Shown here piece after piece: positions 1 to 10,838 of a DNA stretch of 64,000 bases; position 1 is the first letter of the stretch; every line of letters begins with the position of its first letter. The stretch is from Leptasterias polaris. Its lineage: Eukaryota > Echinodermata > Asteroidea > Forcipulatida > Asteriidae. The notes below the pieces were generated by a model. That model searched no databases and was not told the origin of the DNA. It saw nothing but the letters and a program-made list of their open reading frames with translations. Position numbers and translations under genes: made by a program. The DNA lies in NCBI GenBank assembly GCA_037783415.1, contig JAZGTN010000006.1, positions 5,146,001 through 5,210,000 of the forward strand, read 5' to 3'.

Positions 1-204
1 TACATGTGGCATGGTATTATAGCTGGTAACCTTTTTCCTGTAAAATATTTTTGTTTTTCTTCTAAGCTTTTTTTTATGCTCCATGAAATTTATTTATTTA
101 TTTATTTCTTCTTTACCCTTGGGGGGAAATTGGGCCCAGGCCTCTCCTAAGCCTGAAACCCAACCCATTGCTCTACTTTCTCAAGTTGTTGCATAAGTGT
201 AATA

Positions 205-345
205 CTTCTAAAGCACCCCCCGAATAAAGATATTGACCAAATAGGGAGACCGCCAACATAGGCTCGATAGCTCAGTTGGTAGAGCGCCGGCAAGTTAATC
301 CGGAGGTCGTTGGTTCATATCCCGCTCTAGTCAATTTTTCTTTGT
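205..345 (+). repeat. tRNA-derived SINE-like repeat (copy 1)
   Basis: The core at 261-332 looks like a tRNA gene. It has an A-box-like stretch TAGCTCAGTTGGTAGAGC and a B-box-like GGTTCATATCCC, and its ends match GGCTCGA/CTCTAGTC only imperfectly. The anticodon loop is irregular (no T at the usual position 33; a GTT triplet sits where the anticodon should be). The same core with the same flanks, on the other strand, occurs at 41414-41535. Shared flanks on both sides show a dispersed element rather than a working tRNA gene. A tRNA-scanning covariance model would probably score it as a pseudogene. Confidence 0.7.
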
Positions 346-359
346 TCAACCCGAAATCA

Positions 360-700
360 CTTCTTTAAGGTATTACAGGATTGGTATTATGCAGAGCTGA
401 CAACACAATTTTGTGTGATCATACATGAAATAACAAACTTTTGAAAATTTGGGCTTAATTCGTTTTGCGAGTCATGAGAAAATAGTAAAAAAACGTGCAC
501 TTTTCAGCATGTAATCACCCCCTACTGTCCTTAATTTTAGTTTTCAGATACATTTCTTTTCAAATATGAGTTCCTTTTCGAGAAGGAACTATTCCACAGA
601 AATTTTTTTTTTCTAATAATGAATTTCATAACCAGTAAGCTTTCAGACTAAAAATAAAATTAAACAATTTCAATGTTCTTTATCCAATACCAATCTTGTA
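360..700. repeat. fragment of AAAGGCACTGGACAC dispersed family
   Basis: The stretch with CATGAAATAACAAACTTTTG and GGGCTTAATTCG followed by GTCATGAGAAAATAGT matches the interior of better preserved copies at 3497 and 39565. The part at 625-700 resembles 22225-22310. This is a degraded copy that lacks clear ends. No coding potential is visible. Confidence 0.5.
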
Positions 701-738
701 TAACACCCTTTTAGATGGTCTCTAGTCTTCAATCTTAC

Positions 739-1001
739 CTTTGCGAAGCTAGGATCAATTTTGACACAATGAATAGCATCTTCAAATGCATCCTGAATCT
801 CTCCAAGGTTGGTAAAAGCCATACAGCGATTACTATGCAGTAAAACAATCTCATGCTTGCTCAAGAGATTCATGCCACTAGCTTCACAATTACCACAAAT
901 GTTTAAAGCCTGGGTGTACAAATACACAGCCTTGTCGGGCTCGGAGCGGATAACACTGTTCCCAAGTTGTTTCAGACCTTCAACTTCATTGCGCATTTCT
1001 T
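739..1001 (-). CDS. internal exon of a TPR-repeat protein (partial gene)
   Basis: This 263-nt exon is bounded on the minus strand by acceptor TTTGCAG (ending at 1002) and donor GTAAGA (starting at 738). It is open throughout and starts with 2 nt completing a codon. The translation shows a tetratricopeptide pattern of the STI1/TTC type: LKQLGNSVIRSEPDKAVYLY..AL, then LLHSNRCMAFTNLGEIQDAF, then a third-helix segment DAIHCVKIDPSFAK. TPR arrays bind partner proteins such as chaperones or form scaffolds. The parent gene cannot be named, and no neighbouring exon was found on either side, so it could also be an isolated pseudo-exon. The splice sites and uninterrupted frame argue for a real exon. Confidence 0.6.
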
Positions 1002-1107
1002 CTGCAAATGTAATAACGTAGTTTTAAACTTTGCATGGTCATGGATAATAGAGAGTAACTATTAATACTAGATACCTTACGGGCCTGAAAAAACATGCAC
1101 AAAAAGC

Positions 1108-1345
1108 AGTGGCGTAACCATTGGGGAGGGGGAGGGGGTGGGCCAAATAGGAAAGTGTCCCCTCCCCCACACCCCCCCCCCCCCCAATTTGTCAGTGATC
1201 CCAAGGTGTCCCCCTAAAGAAATTCAGATCGTGACCTCAAAATGAGAAAAACATGGACCCTCCCCCCATTCCCCACCGGAAAGCAATGCCTCCCTATACC
1301 AATCACACACCCTCCCCTAGTTAAGAAAACCTGGCTATGCCACTA
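1108..1345. repeat. MITE-like element with AGTGGC termini
   Basis: The left end AGTGGCGTAACCA and right end TGGCTATGCCACT are imperfect inverted copies. The interior is rich in G/C homopolymers (GGGGAGGGGGAGGGGG and a C run near 1170-1185). I infer a short nonautonomous DNA element. No target duplication was confirmed. Confidence 0.5.
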
Positions 1346-2394
1346 CTTGGACTTAGTGTTGCGTCTGAAAAGAGCAGATTTTGGTCTGGACGTTTCTAAC
1401 AGTAGCCTATAAAAGTATATTATTATTATAAGTATCCTCCCCTGTCCGGTTTTCGATGTAGTATGCCTTTTTCTTTGAATTGAAAAAAAATAAAAATATT
1501 CCATAATCAACTGATGCCCTAATTACCTTCCTTTGTTTATAAGAAATATGCAAACATATATTAAAACGTGATGGACATTGAAACTTTCACACCACGCACC
1601 GATCTTCGATGACTTCAATAGCGTCCCATTTGTTTTGAGTTTGACCTGTTTTCGATGCAAACAAGAAAGTATGGTGTCCGGGTGAAGCCATACGTGGAAG
1701 AAACATCTGCAGTGACTACAAGTGTTCTGTGAGACTTAGTGTATGACTCTATAGCCAGCAGTTTTCTTCATTTTATTCAACATATTTTTTATTTAGTTTT
1801 AAAAATAACCATGGTATTTTTCAAAAACTTTAAAAAAATAAAATTAAAATAAAAAATGTAAATAATTCTTGGCTTTCAAATCTTATTTTTATTTAGTTTT
1901 GTGTCTTTTTATGTTTCTTAACATTTATAATAAAGCATATAAATAAACAGTGATAATCGAATCACAAAGCTGATGTTTAAATTTTAATATTAATAACAAA
2001 AAAGAAATTATCCAGACTATTAGAAAATGATATAAGGCACGTGGCTTCTTTAAGCCTCTGTATTTTTTTCCCCAGAATGCTCAGCAGAATGTTCAGTCAC
2101 ATGATTTGATCATCGTGAATTGTGAATTGAAAAAGTGTTTGATGAAACTTTTTCGGTGGGAATTTTTTTTTGTATGGCCCCGACAGTATGACATATTTTT
2201 GTACATTGCAGAAATGCCTAAAATACCACAACTTTTTGCATTTACAAGTGCAACTAACCAGTGGAGCCTTACATGTTTCTAAGTTTTGGTCAAATGAGAG
2301 GAGACTCTTTGCTTGGCAAGTCAAACCACAAAAATTGTATCTAGGGACTGTTTACATCGCGCACAGAGAGGTAAAAGATTTGCCTCGATTTCAG
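1346..2394. other. AT-rich intergenic stretch, no gene seen
   Basis: No exon with convincing splice sites was found. The segment 1780-2000 is strongly AT-rich with A and T runs. A short open frame at 2170-2439 resembles nothing known. Confidence 0.4.
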
Positions 2395-2418
2395 GGACGC
2401 CCTGAATACAGGGCGTCC
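2395..2418. repeat. perfect short inverted repeat (hairpin)
   Basis: GGACGCCCTG and CAGGGCGTCC are perfect 10-bp arms around a 4-nt AATA loop. The arms are GC-rich within AT-rich surroundings. Function unknown. Confidence 0.75.
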
Positions 2419-2524
2419 TACGATATAACTGATACTTGATAATACTATAGGCTAGATACTAAAAAACAATACTAAATTTAGTATTAAAGAGTGGTTTGTT
2501 ACTTTTTTTTCGTTAAAAAGTAGT

Positions 2525-2590
2525 ATGGCCTGACGTTTCGACATTTTAGCCTTCGAGAAAGACTCTGCCAAGGTCGAATTGTCAGGCCAT
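2525..2590. repeat. terminal-repeat fragment with GGCCTGAC inverted arms
   Basis: TGGCCTGAC near 2526 and GTCAGGCCA near 2581 face each other around the core TTTCGACATTTTAGCC..GAGAAAGACTCTG. From memory, similar GTCGAAACGTC/AGAGTCTTTCTC cores occur in Penelope-like retroelement remnants of marine invertebrates. The inverted arms are seen; the family assignment is inference. Confidence 0.35.
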
Positions 2591-2599
2591 TAACTATTT

Positions 2600-3490
2600 T
2601 TTAGCATGAAATTTAACCTCCAACATGGTTGGTGTGAGCAGTTCGTTGATTGTTATTTTGAAACAGACAACAATTATGTTTATATTAAACTGTAATACGT
2701 TTAGCGTTTCCATACCATACTGTCTGTAGTTTATCCTTTAAATAAAATATATCATGGCCAGGGCAAAATTAGAGACATTTTTTACTTTAACAATCGTCAA
2801 AGCTACATACGTAGTTAGTATCCACTGTACATGCTGTATGGTCTGACCCCCCATGAGTCATGACGACACGGTCTCACACCGCCGTGTGAGTGTATTTTAC
2901 CTGGATGTACTTGTTGTAGCGGCGGCGGCCATCCTGGTTGGTGGTGGTGGTCATGGCGCGGCAAATCACCCGGTGCAGCCCTTCGTCGTGTATTCATTTT
3001 GTTTTGGATTGTTGGATTGTTACTCCTTAACTCTTAAGTCTTGCGTTCAACTTCAATTTACGTATAGTTCTATTAATGAATGTTGCCGTGTTTTGACGGG
3101 TGTTATTCTATCAATCACTCACTCGGCCTTTCGTAGATGTGTATTTTCCTGTGTTGCGTTTTGTTTCTCAAAAATGGGGAAATTCCCGGCTGTGTACAAC
3201 ACTGCAAGCATGCCGTGTGCCCACGTAGGCCGGCACGTCATACATGAAACTGCTACTGGTACCCACACAACCAATCAATAAACTTGATCAGTCCGCTGAG
3301 TACTTTGACAGTCCACACACGCGTCACAGCTGCCTTGACATTGCTATGAGTATGACGTATTTTTCAAGTCAATCTGAAAACGGTATACGCAGTTTTAAAA
3401 CTGAATTATCAGAAGCGTGAATCAGGGTGTGTACAACATTGGTTAGATTGAAAAAATAAATGTTCACAGATTTGCACGTAATTTTTACAT
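2600..3490. other. intergenic stretch, no gene seen
   Basis: An open frame at 2853-3281 (plus) has no recognisable domain or splice context. It ends near a possible AATAAA (about 3277). I see nothing that supports a gene. Confidence 0.35.
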
Positions 3491-3496
3491 GGTGTT

Positions 3497-3700
3497 AAAG
3501 GCACTGGACACGTTTGGTAATTGTCGAAGACCAGTATTCTCACTTGGTGTAACATAGGCCTATGCATAAAATAACAAACCTGCTGAAAATTTGGGCTCAA
3601 TTGGTCATCGAATTTGCAAGAGAATAATGAAAGAAAAAACACCCTTGTTGCATTACTTTGTGTCGGTTTGGGCGTTATGGAGATTATCAAACTTTTAGCC
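3497..3700 (+). repeat. AAAGGCACTGGACAC family copy
   Basis: It starts AAAGGCACTGGACACGTTTG and continues with the family's AATTGTCGAAGACCAGTATT and GAAAATTTGGGCTCAATTGG modules. The same modules recur at 4190, 39565, 49826, 52138 and 54560. The family seems to have inverted ends next to TTAA; the opposite end AATTACCAACAGTGTCC is visible near 54812-54828. I infer a piggyBac-like or other TTAA-targeting MITE. Confidence 0.65.
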
Positions 3701-4189
3701 AAAAAAAATATTTAAAAAAATGTAAAACGACTTAGGCCTATACATTCCCAGCAACCGCATAAACGTGCGTCAGGTTGTTTCAACAAAAGTATCTTTTTTA
3801 ACATCAAAGTTGGGCACATAACAGAAGTAACAAACAATTAGGGATCTCGTTTGCGCGTTGTGTTATGCTCAGACCCGAACCTTTGACGAACAGCGCCCTT
3901 GTGCCATTTTCAAGGCCTCTGAACTCGATGCGCCTATATAATTATATAGATCACAGGAATAAAACCAGTTCACATGAAAGAAGTCGCAGCCCTAAACCAT
4001 ATTTAAGTGCAAATTAAGTGGATGGGATCTTTTTTGTTCGCGCAGGGGGATAATAGAGGTCAAATGTCAATTTTTACAATTTTCTTGCATTTTCGCACCT
4101 CATAACCTTGCGTGCCAACTTAATGTTTTTTTGGTTAAATGACAACCACTTCCCCTTATATTTGGTACATTCTTTTAGTGGCACTGACT

Positions 4190-4640
4190 CTTAATAGGGT
4201 GTTAAGACCAGTATCCACACTTGATGTGACCCAACATGAAAAAACAAAGCTGTGAAAGTTTCAGCTAAATCGGCTTCGGAATCATGAGAAAACAGTGAAA
4301 CACCTCATTATGTGTTGCCACTGTTTTCAAACATCGGATTTTATCACCAGTGATAAAGACTATGTGTTTTACTCATTTCCAAAAAATTAGCCTTTCAAGC
4401 AAAACTGTTTCAAGGGAAGTTTTCCACTATGATTACCTTAAAGGCACTGGACACTTTTGGTAATTAATCAAAATAATTGTTAGCATAAAAACTTACTTGG
4501 TAACGAGCAATGGAGAGCTGTTGATAGTATAAAACATTGTGAGAAACGGCTCCCTCTGAGTAACGTAGTTTTTGAGAAAGAGGTAATTTCTCACTCGAAT
4601 AATAAAAGACTTCTTGCTGAAGCCTTTTATTATGCATCTG
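4190..4640 (+). repeat. two abutting AAAGGCACTGGACAC family copies
   Basis: A headless copy (4190-4437) with the interior modules GACCAGTATCCACACTTG and ATCATGAGAAAACAGTG ends in ATTACC. A new copy begins at once with TTAAAGGCACTGGACAC at 4438. The direct abutment suggests nested insertion at a shared TTAA. Confidence 0.6.
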
Positions 4641-5042
4641 AAAGCATTGTTGTGGCGTTTTGGTTTTTATTTTATTTTATTTTACGTGCTTATTTCAGTT
4701 GCGGCAATTATTGTACAAAAGCAATCGTGATTTTGAGAGTATTCGAATGCATTGACTTTGTGGCAGTGTATTACTATTAGACGGCAATATTTATGGGGAG
4801 GGTTGCTTCAGGAAGGAATGAGCTTTTATGCAGATTTGTTTTTGTTTTTTCGATGATTACAAATTTACATGGCCTGATTTTCGCCAAATGATTTTTTCTG
4901 ATCAAATTTTGACAGATGATACTGATGCGACAATAATTTTCGCATAATGCACAATGCACACAAAATACATGCACAAACTATTGGTACATGGCTGATGGAC
5001 GTGAGATAATGTCGGTATTGTATATATATCCCGACACTTTAT

Positions 5043-5120
5043 TATCTCTGCCCGTGCAACGGCAGAGATATTGTCCTTGTGCTGGATATTCTTATCTCTG
5101 CCCGTGCAACGGCAGAGATA
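5043..5120. repeat. 50-bp tandem duplication, each unit carrying a perfect hairpin
   Basis: TATCTCTGCC (5043-5052) and GGCAGAGATA (5061-5070) form a 10-bp stem around CGTGCAAC. The same hairpin recurs exactly 50 bp on at 5093-5120. A TTC/TTCTTC-rich tract follows to 5180. Confidence 0.8.
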
Positions 5121-5293
5121 TGTCCTTGTGCTGGATATTCTTCTTCTTCTTCGAGACTTCTTCTTCTCCTTCTTCTTCAGTCAGGCCGTTTCAGGCCGTT
5201 TGCGAAACCACGCTGGGCCATGGGCTTGGGCTCCGTCAGTTATACGCGTGCTTTCCGCCGTACGGGGCTTCAAACAGGCAGACAGAGCCCACA

Positions 5294-5430
5294 AGCTAGA
5301 CTTGTGGACAAGTCGTTAAATGTCTGTCGCGGTGATAGCGGAACGGCTTTCTCGCAATATCCCGCGAGAGGGCTGCTCTGTGCGAGATTACTGCTCTCAA
5401 GACTGGTCACATTTACCGACTTGTGAAACC
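5294..5430. repeat. ACTTGTGGACAAGTCGTTAA foldback element (copy 1)
   Basis: It begins with ACTTGTGGACAAGTCGTTAA and continues with GCGGTGATAGC and CTCGCAATATCCCGCGAGAG. Related copies lie at 7436-7590 and 49167-49338, the last with both ends intact. Short foldback MITE family, inferred from the shared ends. Confidence 0.6.
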
Positions 5431-5634
5431 CGCTGGCGGTTTGTGCACGGCCTATGGCCACTTCAGCCGATTTCGTACAGACGCATCTGATTGGTCAATT
5501 TCGTTATATCTATGAATATTCAAACTGTACATGAATATTAAACATCAAATCCTGTACTGGATGGAGTTTTATGTTGCTTTGATGCTTTGATCATGCACGA
5601 TCAAAACCAAACACTGAGTGGTGAGAGTGATTGT

Positions 5635-7080
5635 GTTCATGAATATTTTGACACAAGAAAATACGTATTCAAATTATGGGTACAACTTCACTAAAACTTG
5701 TAAATAATTACAAAAAATCGAAAGTAAGATTTTATTTCAGAGAGTCCGAGCAACGGAAGCGTGTTTGACAGTGTACAGCGTGTGGGGAGACGTACGTAAC
5801 ACACGGGGAAAATCGTGTAGCTGCATGCGTGCCATGACGCGCAGAGTTTCTCTCGGCGGGGCTCAGCACGACGGAAACCCCCTATACCATAGCCATGCCA
5901 AGAGATAGCTGTACCTGGAAGCTCATGAACATGTGGGAGGGGTAGGGAGCCAGACCACCAACTACCTTGTCATTGCGAGTTTGTTAGTCGGTAAACCTCG
6001 CTGATCGAATCCGCTGTTTTAAAATCGTTACGTTTCAATGTTCGGTGTACGTTCCTTCCCCCGATTTGGAAATTAAATAAGATGTATGTCAATAAATAGG
6101 AATACCACTCTTATATTGACGGTGCAATTATGTTAAACAATTTGTGAGACAAAAACGAACCCCCCCCAAAAAAAAAACCAAAACAAAACACACACAAAAA
6201 ACCAGAGCCCCTGAAGGAACAGGTGAAAAATAAATTACAAATTAAAATGTGAAAAAAAAAAATCTCACTCTGAATTGTTTTCCATCTCTCGACACACAAA
6301 ATTCCAACATAGTCATTTCGTTTCCTCAAAATATTATTCAATCAAAATATTATAATTTTGTCACATAAAATTATATTTTTTTTAATTTGTAAACAAAGTT
6401 GTGTTTTTCTAGGTAGCAAAATAGATTTTTCCTAGAAAATACGTTTTTGTTCCCTCGAACACGCCTTCTTTCCCCCGAAATATGATTTTGTTACCCAGAA
6501 ATACGCGTTTGTTCCCTGAAAGATACGCATTCGTTTCCTCGAAATATGATTTTGTTCGCACAAAATATAATTTTGTTCGCTCAAAATATGCTTTCGTTCA
6601 ATAAAAATGTTTTTTTTCCACCGAAAGGCGATTTCTTTCCCTAAAAACAAGCTTTCGTTTCATCAAAATACGACTTTGAATTAGTTGCCCGAAATATACT
6701 TTCATTCGTCTGAAATATGCTTTCGTTCCCTAAATATACGCTCCCGTTCCTTCGCAATGAGATTTTGTTCCCCAAAATTCCTCTTTCGTTCCCAAAAATT
6801 CCTCTTTCGTTCCCAAAAATTCCTCTTTCGTTCCTCAAAATTCCTCTTTCGTTCCCCAAAATTCCTCTTTCGTTCCGTTAAAATAGCTTTCGAAGCCCTG
6901 AAGTCCAATCACACAAATTTGTTAAATTCCGTTGTGAGGGGCGACTATGAGAGGGGACGAGTTTGTTGTCAGGGGGCGACTTTGCTAGGGGCGAATTTGT
7001 AGTTAGTGACTTTGTACATGTTCTTTTTTTAAATTGGCGTCTTTGCTAGGGGGCGAGTTGACTGGTTTCCGTGTCCGTTG
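5635..7080. repeat. duplicated 1.4-kb block, copy A
   Basis: From AAATACGTATTCAAATTATG through TCAGAGAGTCCGAGCAACGG to TTTCCGTGTCCGTTGT, this block aligns in order with 8330-11060 (copy B, interrupted there by an insertion). Shared internal landmarks include GAGATAGCTGTACCTGGAAG, GGGAGCCAGACCACCAACTA and a field of CGAAAT-type short repeats. No protein is encoded. The two copies differ by many substitutions and small indels, so the duplication is not recent. Confidence 0.75.
6430..6900. repeat. degenerate CGAAAT/CTTTCGTTCCC tandem repeat field
   Basis: About 30-bp units alternate CGAAATATG-type and TTTCGTTCCC-type halves. The cleanest stretch is at 6770-6880, where TTCCTCTTTCGTTCCC recurs five times. 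The same unit type occurs at 9090-9480 and 35219-35480. Translations of this field give spurious serine/arginine/phenylalanine-rich peptides. Confidence 0.75.
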
Positions 7081-7435
7081 TTTTTACACACAATCACTGT
7101 AGAACACATCGGGTTAAATGATTGGAGCGTATCAGTAACTATTCACGGTAGGCATATTTATTTTTAGGAGGAAAAACACACATCTTAAACAATTATTATA
7201 ATAATGCAGTTTAAGATAAGTTTACTTTATTTATTTAGTTACTAAACTAATGAAGGAGTTAACACCCACAAAACACACCCACAGATGTCTCAAGCGCAAG
7301 CATTCAGTACATTTACAGTATCTAAAATCAGTACTACCCTCAGATAAAATGGACTCGTCTTCATGATCGTCGCTACAGCAACCGTAATGTACACTGTGTC
7401 CGTAAATGAATAAATGAATATGTACCGCCGGCGGG

Positions 7436-7590
7436 TTTCACAAGTCGTTAATGACGAAGAGTCAGCAGCCAGCAACTTCGCGCGAGAGCAGTGATCTCGC
7501 GAGAGCATTCTTTATTAGGCTACAACACCACACGCGACTCGACTCACCGCGACCATCATTAACGACTTGTCAACAAGTCTACCCACAAGC
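7436..7590. repeat. ACTTGTGGACAAGTCGTTAA foldback element (copy 2)
   Basis: The left end CACAAGTCGTTAATG and right end CATTAACGACTTGTCAACAA are inverted. The interior has GCGAGAGCAGTGATCTCGCG, as in the copy at 49167-49338. Confidence 0.7.
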
Positions 7591-8234
7591 CGGAGCCCAA
7601 GTGGGAGCGCAAGCTCAAGTCGTGGTTTTGTAAACAGCCACAATTGGAACAAAAAATGGTACCAACAACCGACAACGACAACAACTGACAACTTGTTTAA
7701 CATAATGCAAGTCGCAGCTCACACAAAACTCTTCTACCCCCGCTGGGCAGAGATACCCGTATTTGCTCAAATACAGCTCACGTGTTTTCTAGTTACTAGG
7801 CCTATTAGTTATTACTTTACTACCACCTATCATTGGCAGGTTTTGTTTGTGCAATACCTTACATGAAAGCTGATAACTTTCCCGAATCTACAACAATAGT
7901 TTTTCAAGAGGTAAATCTAAATTTTGGGGTTAACTTGGCCAAAAAATTGACCAAGCATATCATGATAATTTCGTCCCCTTTAGATGCGTTCCTCAGAGGG
8001 ATATGATGCCTCGGATTGGGCGCTTTGGGCTATATAAACAGCTTTTTATGAAATGAATATGGTGGAAAGAAGTTTTCTTTTAAAGGGACACACCGGCTTC
8101 GTTGGGCTATTTTGGCTACAAAATAGACTAAAACATGACTCCAGAGGTCTTCCAGGAATGGAAAAGAACGGTTCCTAAAAGAAACCATCAATTTTGGTAG
8201 TTTTTGAGCATTTTTCAAAAAACGAAGGTCACAT

Positions 8235-8270
8235 GGGTTATCCGAACCACTTTTTTGGTTCGGATAACCC
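8235..8270. repeat. perfect 15-bp inverted repeat
   Basis: GGGTTATCCGAACCA and TGGTTCGGATAACCC flank a 6-nt CTTTTT loop. The pairing extends imperfectly about 9 bp further on both sides (AGGTCACAT versus TCGTGATCT). Confidence 0.85.
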
Positions 8271-9089
8271 TCGTGATCTTCGGAGTTAGTTTTACTTCCA
8301 GCCGTATAAAAATTAATAACTTCACCGAATTCAACTGTTTTTTAACAAGAATTCATGAGTATTTGACAAACAAAAATACGTATTCAAATTATGGATACAA
8401 GTTGTAAATAATACAAAAAGTCGGACGTAAGATTTTATTTCAGAGAGTCCGAGCAACGGAAGCGTGTCTTACAGTGCACAGCGCGGGTGCTTCTACACGT
8501 AACAATCGTGTCGCTTGCGAGCAGAGAGTATCTCGGCAGTGCTAGCAACGGAAACCCACTAGCCAAGAGATAGCTGTACCTGGAAGGAAGCTCATGAACA
8601 TAATATGCGAGGGGTAGGGAGCCAGACCACCAACTACGTTGTAGTTATCGCGGGTTTGCTAGTCGGTACACCTCGCTGATCGAATCCGTTGTTTCAAAAT
8701 CGCAACTTTTCAATGCTCTGTGTACGTTCCTTGACCCGATTTGTACCGAATTTCTTGGTAATTAAATATGATTTATGTCAATACATAGGACTACCACTTT
8801 TATATTTACGGTACAATTAGTTTAAACAAAATTCGTTACAAAAAACGAGCCCCCCCCAATAAAAACCAAACGGAGCCCTGATGATCTGATCATGGATGAA
8901 GGGACAAGTGAAAAAGAAATTAAAAATTAAAAGGTGGGAACAAAAAAACTCACTCGAAATTTCTATTGCATCCCTCGACACACAAAATTCCAACAAAATC
9001 ATTTCATTTCCTCAAAATATTATTTAATCCGATGAAAATATAATTTTGTCTCACAAAAAAAAAAAAATCAATTTGTGAACGCAGTGTGT

Positions 9090-9480
9090 TTTTCTAGGTA
9101 ACGAAATGAGATTGTTTCTAGAAAATAGGTTCTCGTTCCCTTGAACACGCTTTCTTTCCCCCGAACTACAATTAAGTTCCCCAGAAATATGCTTTCGTTC
9201 CCTGAAGATACGCATTAGTTTCCTCGAAATATGATTTTGTTCGCAAGAAATATACTTTCGTTCGCTCGAAATATGCTTTCCTTCCTCAAAATATGCTTTC
9301 TTTCCCTCGAAAGGAGATTTCGTTCCTTAAAAAAAAGCTTTCGATTTTACGACTTTGAATTTATTGCCCGAAATATACTTTCATTCACCCGAAATATGCT
9401 TTCGCTCCCTAAAAATACGCTTTCGTTCTCTCGCTATGAGATTTTGTTCTCCAGAATTCCTCTTTCGTTCCCTCAAGATA
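9090..9480. repeat. CGAAAT/CTTTCGTTCCC repeat field (copy B)
   Basis: Same degenerate unit type as 6430-6900, for example CGAAATATGCTTTC and ATACGCTTTCGTTC. The array stops where the CACTG-ended element inserts. Confidence 0.7.
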
Positions 9481-9481
9481 C

Positions 9482-10838
9482 ACTGTAAAAATAATGGGCA
9501 AAAATTTACCCAATTTTTTACCCAACGTTGCTTAAACTATCAACATAAACATGCCATCTTTTAAGTACTTTTTTCCCCATCTCAGTTGGGCACTCTGATT
9601 GCCAAATAATTGGGTAATATTTCCTCATCAATAGTTGGGTATATTTTGGTAGCCAACAGTTGGGTAATTTTTTGTTTACCCATTTTCTGGGTATTTAATA
9701 AATTATCAATTATAAAATAAATGGGTAAAATAATGCCCAACTTTTTACCCAATTAAGGGCGAATAGTCAACTCATCCAACTTTTGGGCAAAATATTACCC
9801 ATTCACATTGGGCACACTTTTTGCCAACCGTTGGTTAAAATTAAACCAAATATTATTTAACCCTTTGATTCACAGTTCCTCCTGTGATACGTCGTAAAAC
9901 CAGGCATAGAAACGATCTTTTCCACAATGGCAAACGGTGGCGAGCTGTGACCTTGGCGTCTCTCTGAAAAACGTGAGGGTGCCCAGTCGTTTGTAGATGT
10001 CTTGGAAGGTTAGTTTTTAACTAATCAAAGTTTGTTTCCAGTTCAGTTGTTGTACACAGTCGTGACAGTTGCAGCGCAAGCAATGCAGTGATAGTTCCAT
10101 GCATGTATTGTCATACATGTACATGTACTACACACACATACAACACAACGTACACGCATACATGCCACGGGCCGCGGCGTTGCACACATAATGGCATGAT
10201 AAAACTGAAAATAATTCAACGGTAGTGTCACTGTGTTGCTTGCTCTGCAACTGTCACGACGACTATGTACGACTGAATAGGAAACACAACTTCATTTTTA
10301 GTTAAAAACTAACCTTCAATGTGGACCTATAACCACTGGGCAACCCCGCTCGTTTAAGAGAGACGACACAGTCACAGCCACTCCTCCACTCGCCATGTTG
10401 GAAAATATAGTTTTTATGCTTTTAATGCACACACACGGCGTTTGGCATGGCGGGAACAACAATGCCCAACTTTGGGGTAAAATGTGCCCAGTTCTTGGAC
10501 AACTCTTTGATCGTAGTGCGCATGATCGGACGATTTTGCCCAACTAATGTGCATAATTTTAACCAACAATCGAGATTAATTAAAATTACCAAAAAGTTGC
10601 CCAATACATAAGCAAAAGTGTAACCAACAATTATGATGAATTCAGATTACGAAATATTTGCCCAACACTTGCCCAACTTTTGTTCCGCTTCTTATACAAA
10701 AAATGGGCAAACAAAATGTTTGCCCAACAACACCAATTATTGCTTTCGTTGGGCAATTGTCGACCAATAATTGTGGATGTTACTTTGCCCAACAAATGAT
10801 TTGACCAACAAATGATTTGACCAACGTTTTTGCAGTGT
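9482..10838. mobile_element. nonautonomous DNA transposon with CACTG...CAGTG ends
   Basis: The ends are CACTGTAAAAATAATGGGC and CCAACGTTTTTGCAGTG. Flanking AAGATA/TAGCTA in an otherwise continuous repeat is compatible with a 2-bp TA duplication. Both flanks of the interior are saturated with ACCCAA/TTGGGTAA motifs, and no transposase is present. CACTG termini recall EnSpm/Chapaev-type elements; that family assignment is inference. The centre carries a further inverted pair of about 100 bp (9928-10022 and 10298-10405). Confidence 0.65.
9928..10405. repeat. inverted pair of exon-like segments inside the CACTG element
   Basis: The left arm runs from ACAATGGCAAACGGTGGCGA to GGAAGGTTAGTTTTTAACT. 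The right arm, read on the minus strand, runs from AACATGGCGAGTGGAGGAG to GAAGGTTAGTTTTTAACT. The minus-strand arm has an ATG followed by about 26 open codons; both arms end near a donor-like GGTTAGT. The other arm has a stop shortly after its ATG. Confidence 0.5.

Noticed and set aside
261..332. Functional tRNA-Asn(GTT)
   Set aside because: The anticodon loop and acceptor pairing are poor, and the copy at 41414-41485 has the same non-tRNA flanks, so it is a SINE.
5079..5426. 115-codon plus-strand frame
   Set aside because: Runs through hairpin duplicates, a TTC tract and a foldback element; no domain.
6432..7002. Open frames rich in Arg, Ser and Phe (for example FRSPKFLFRS)
   Set aside because: Translations of the CTTTCGTTCCC repeat field, present on both strands.
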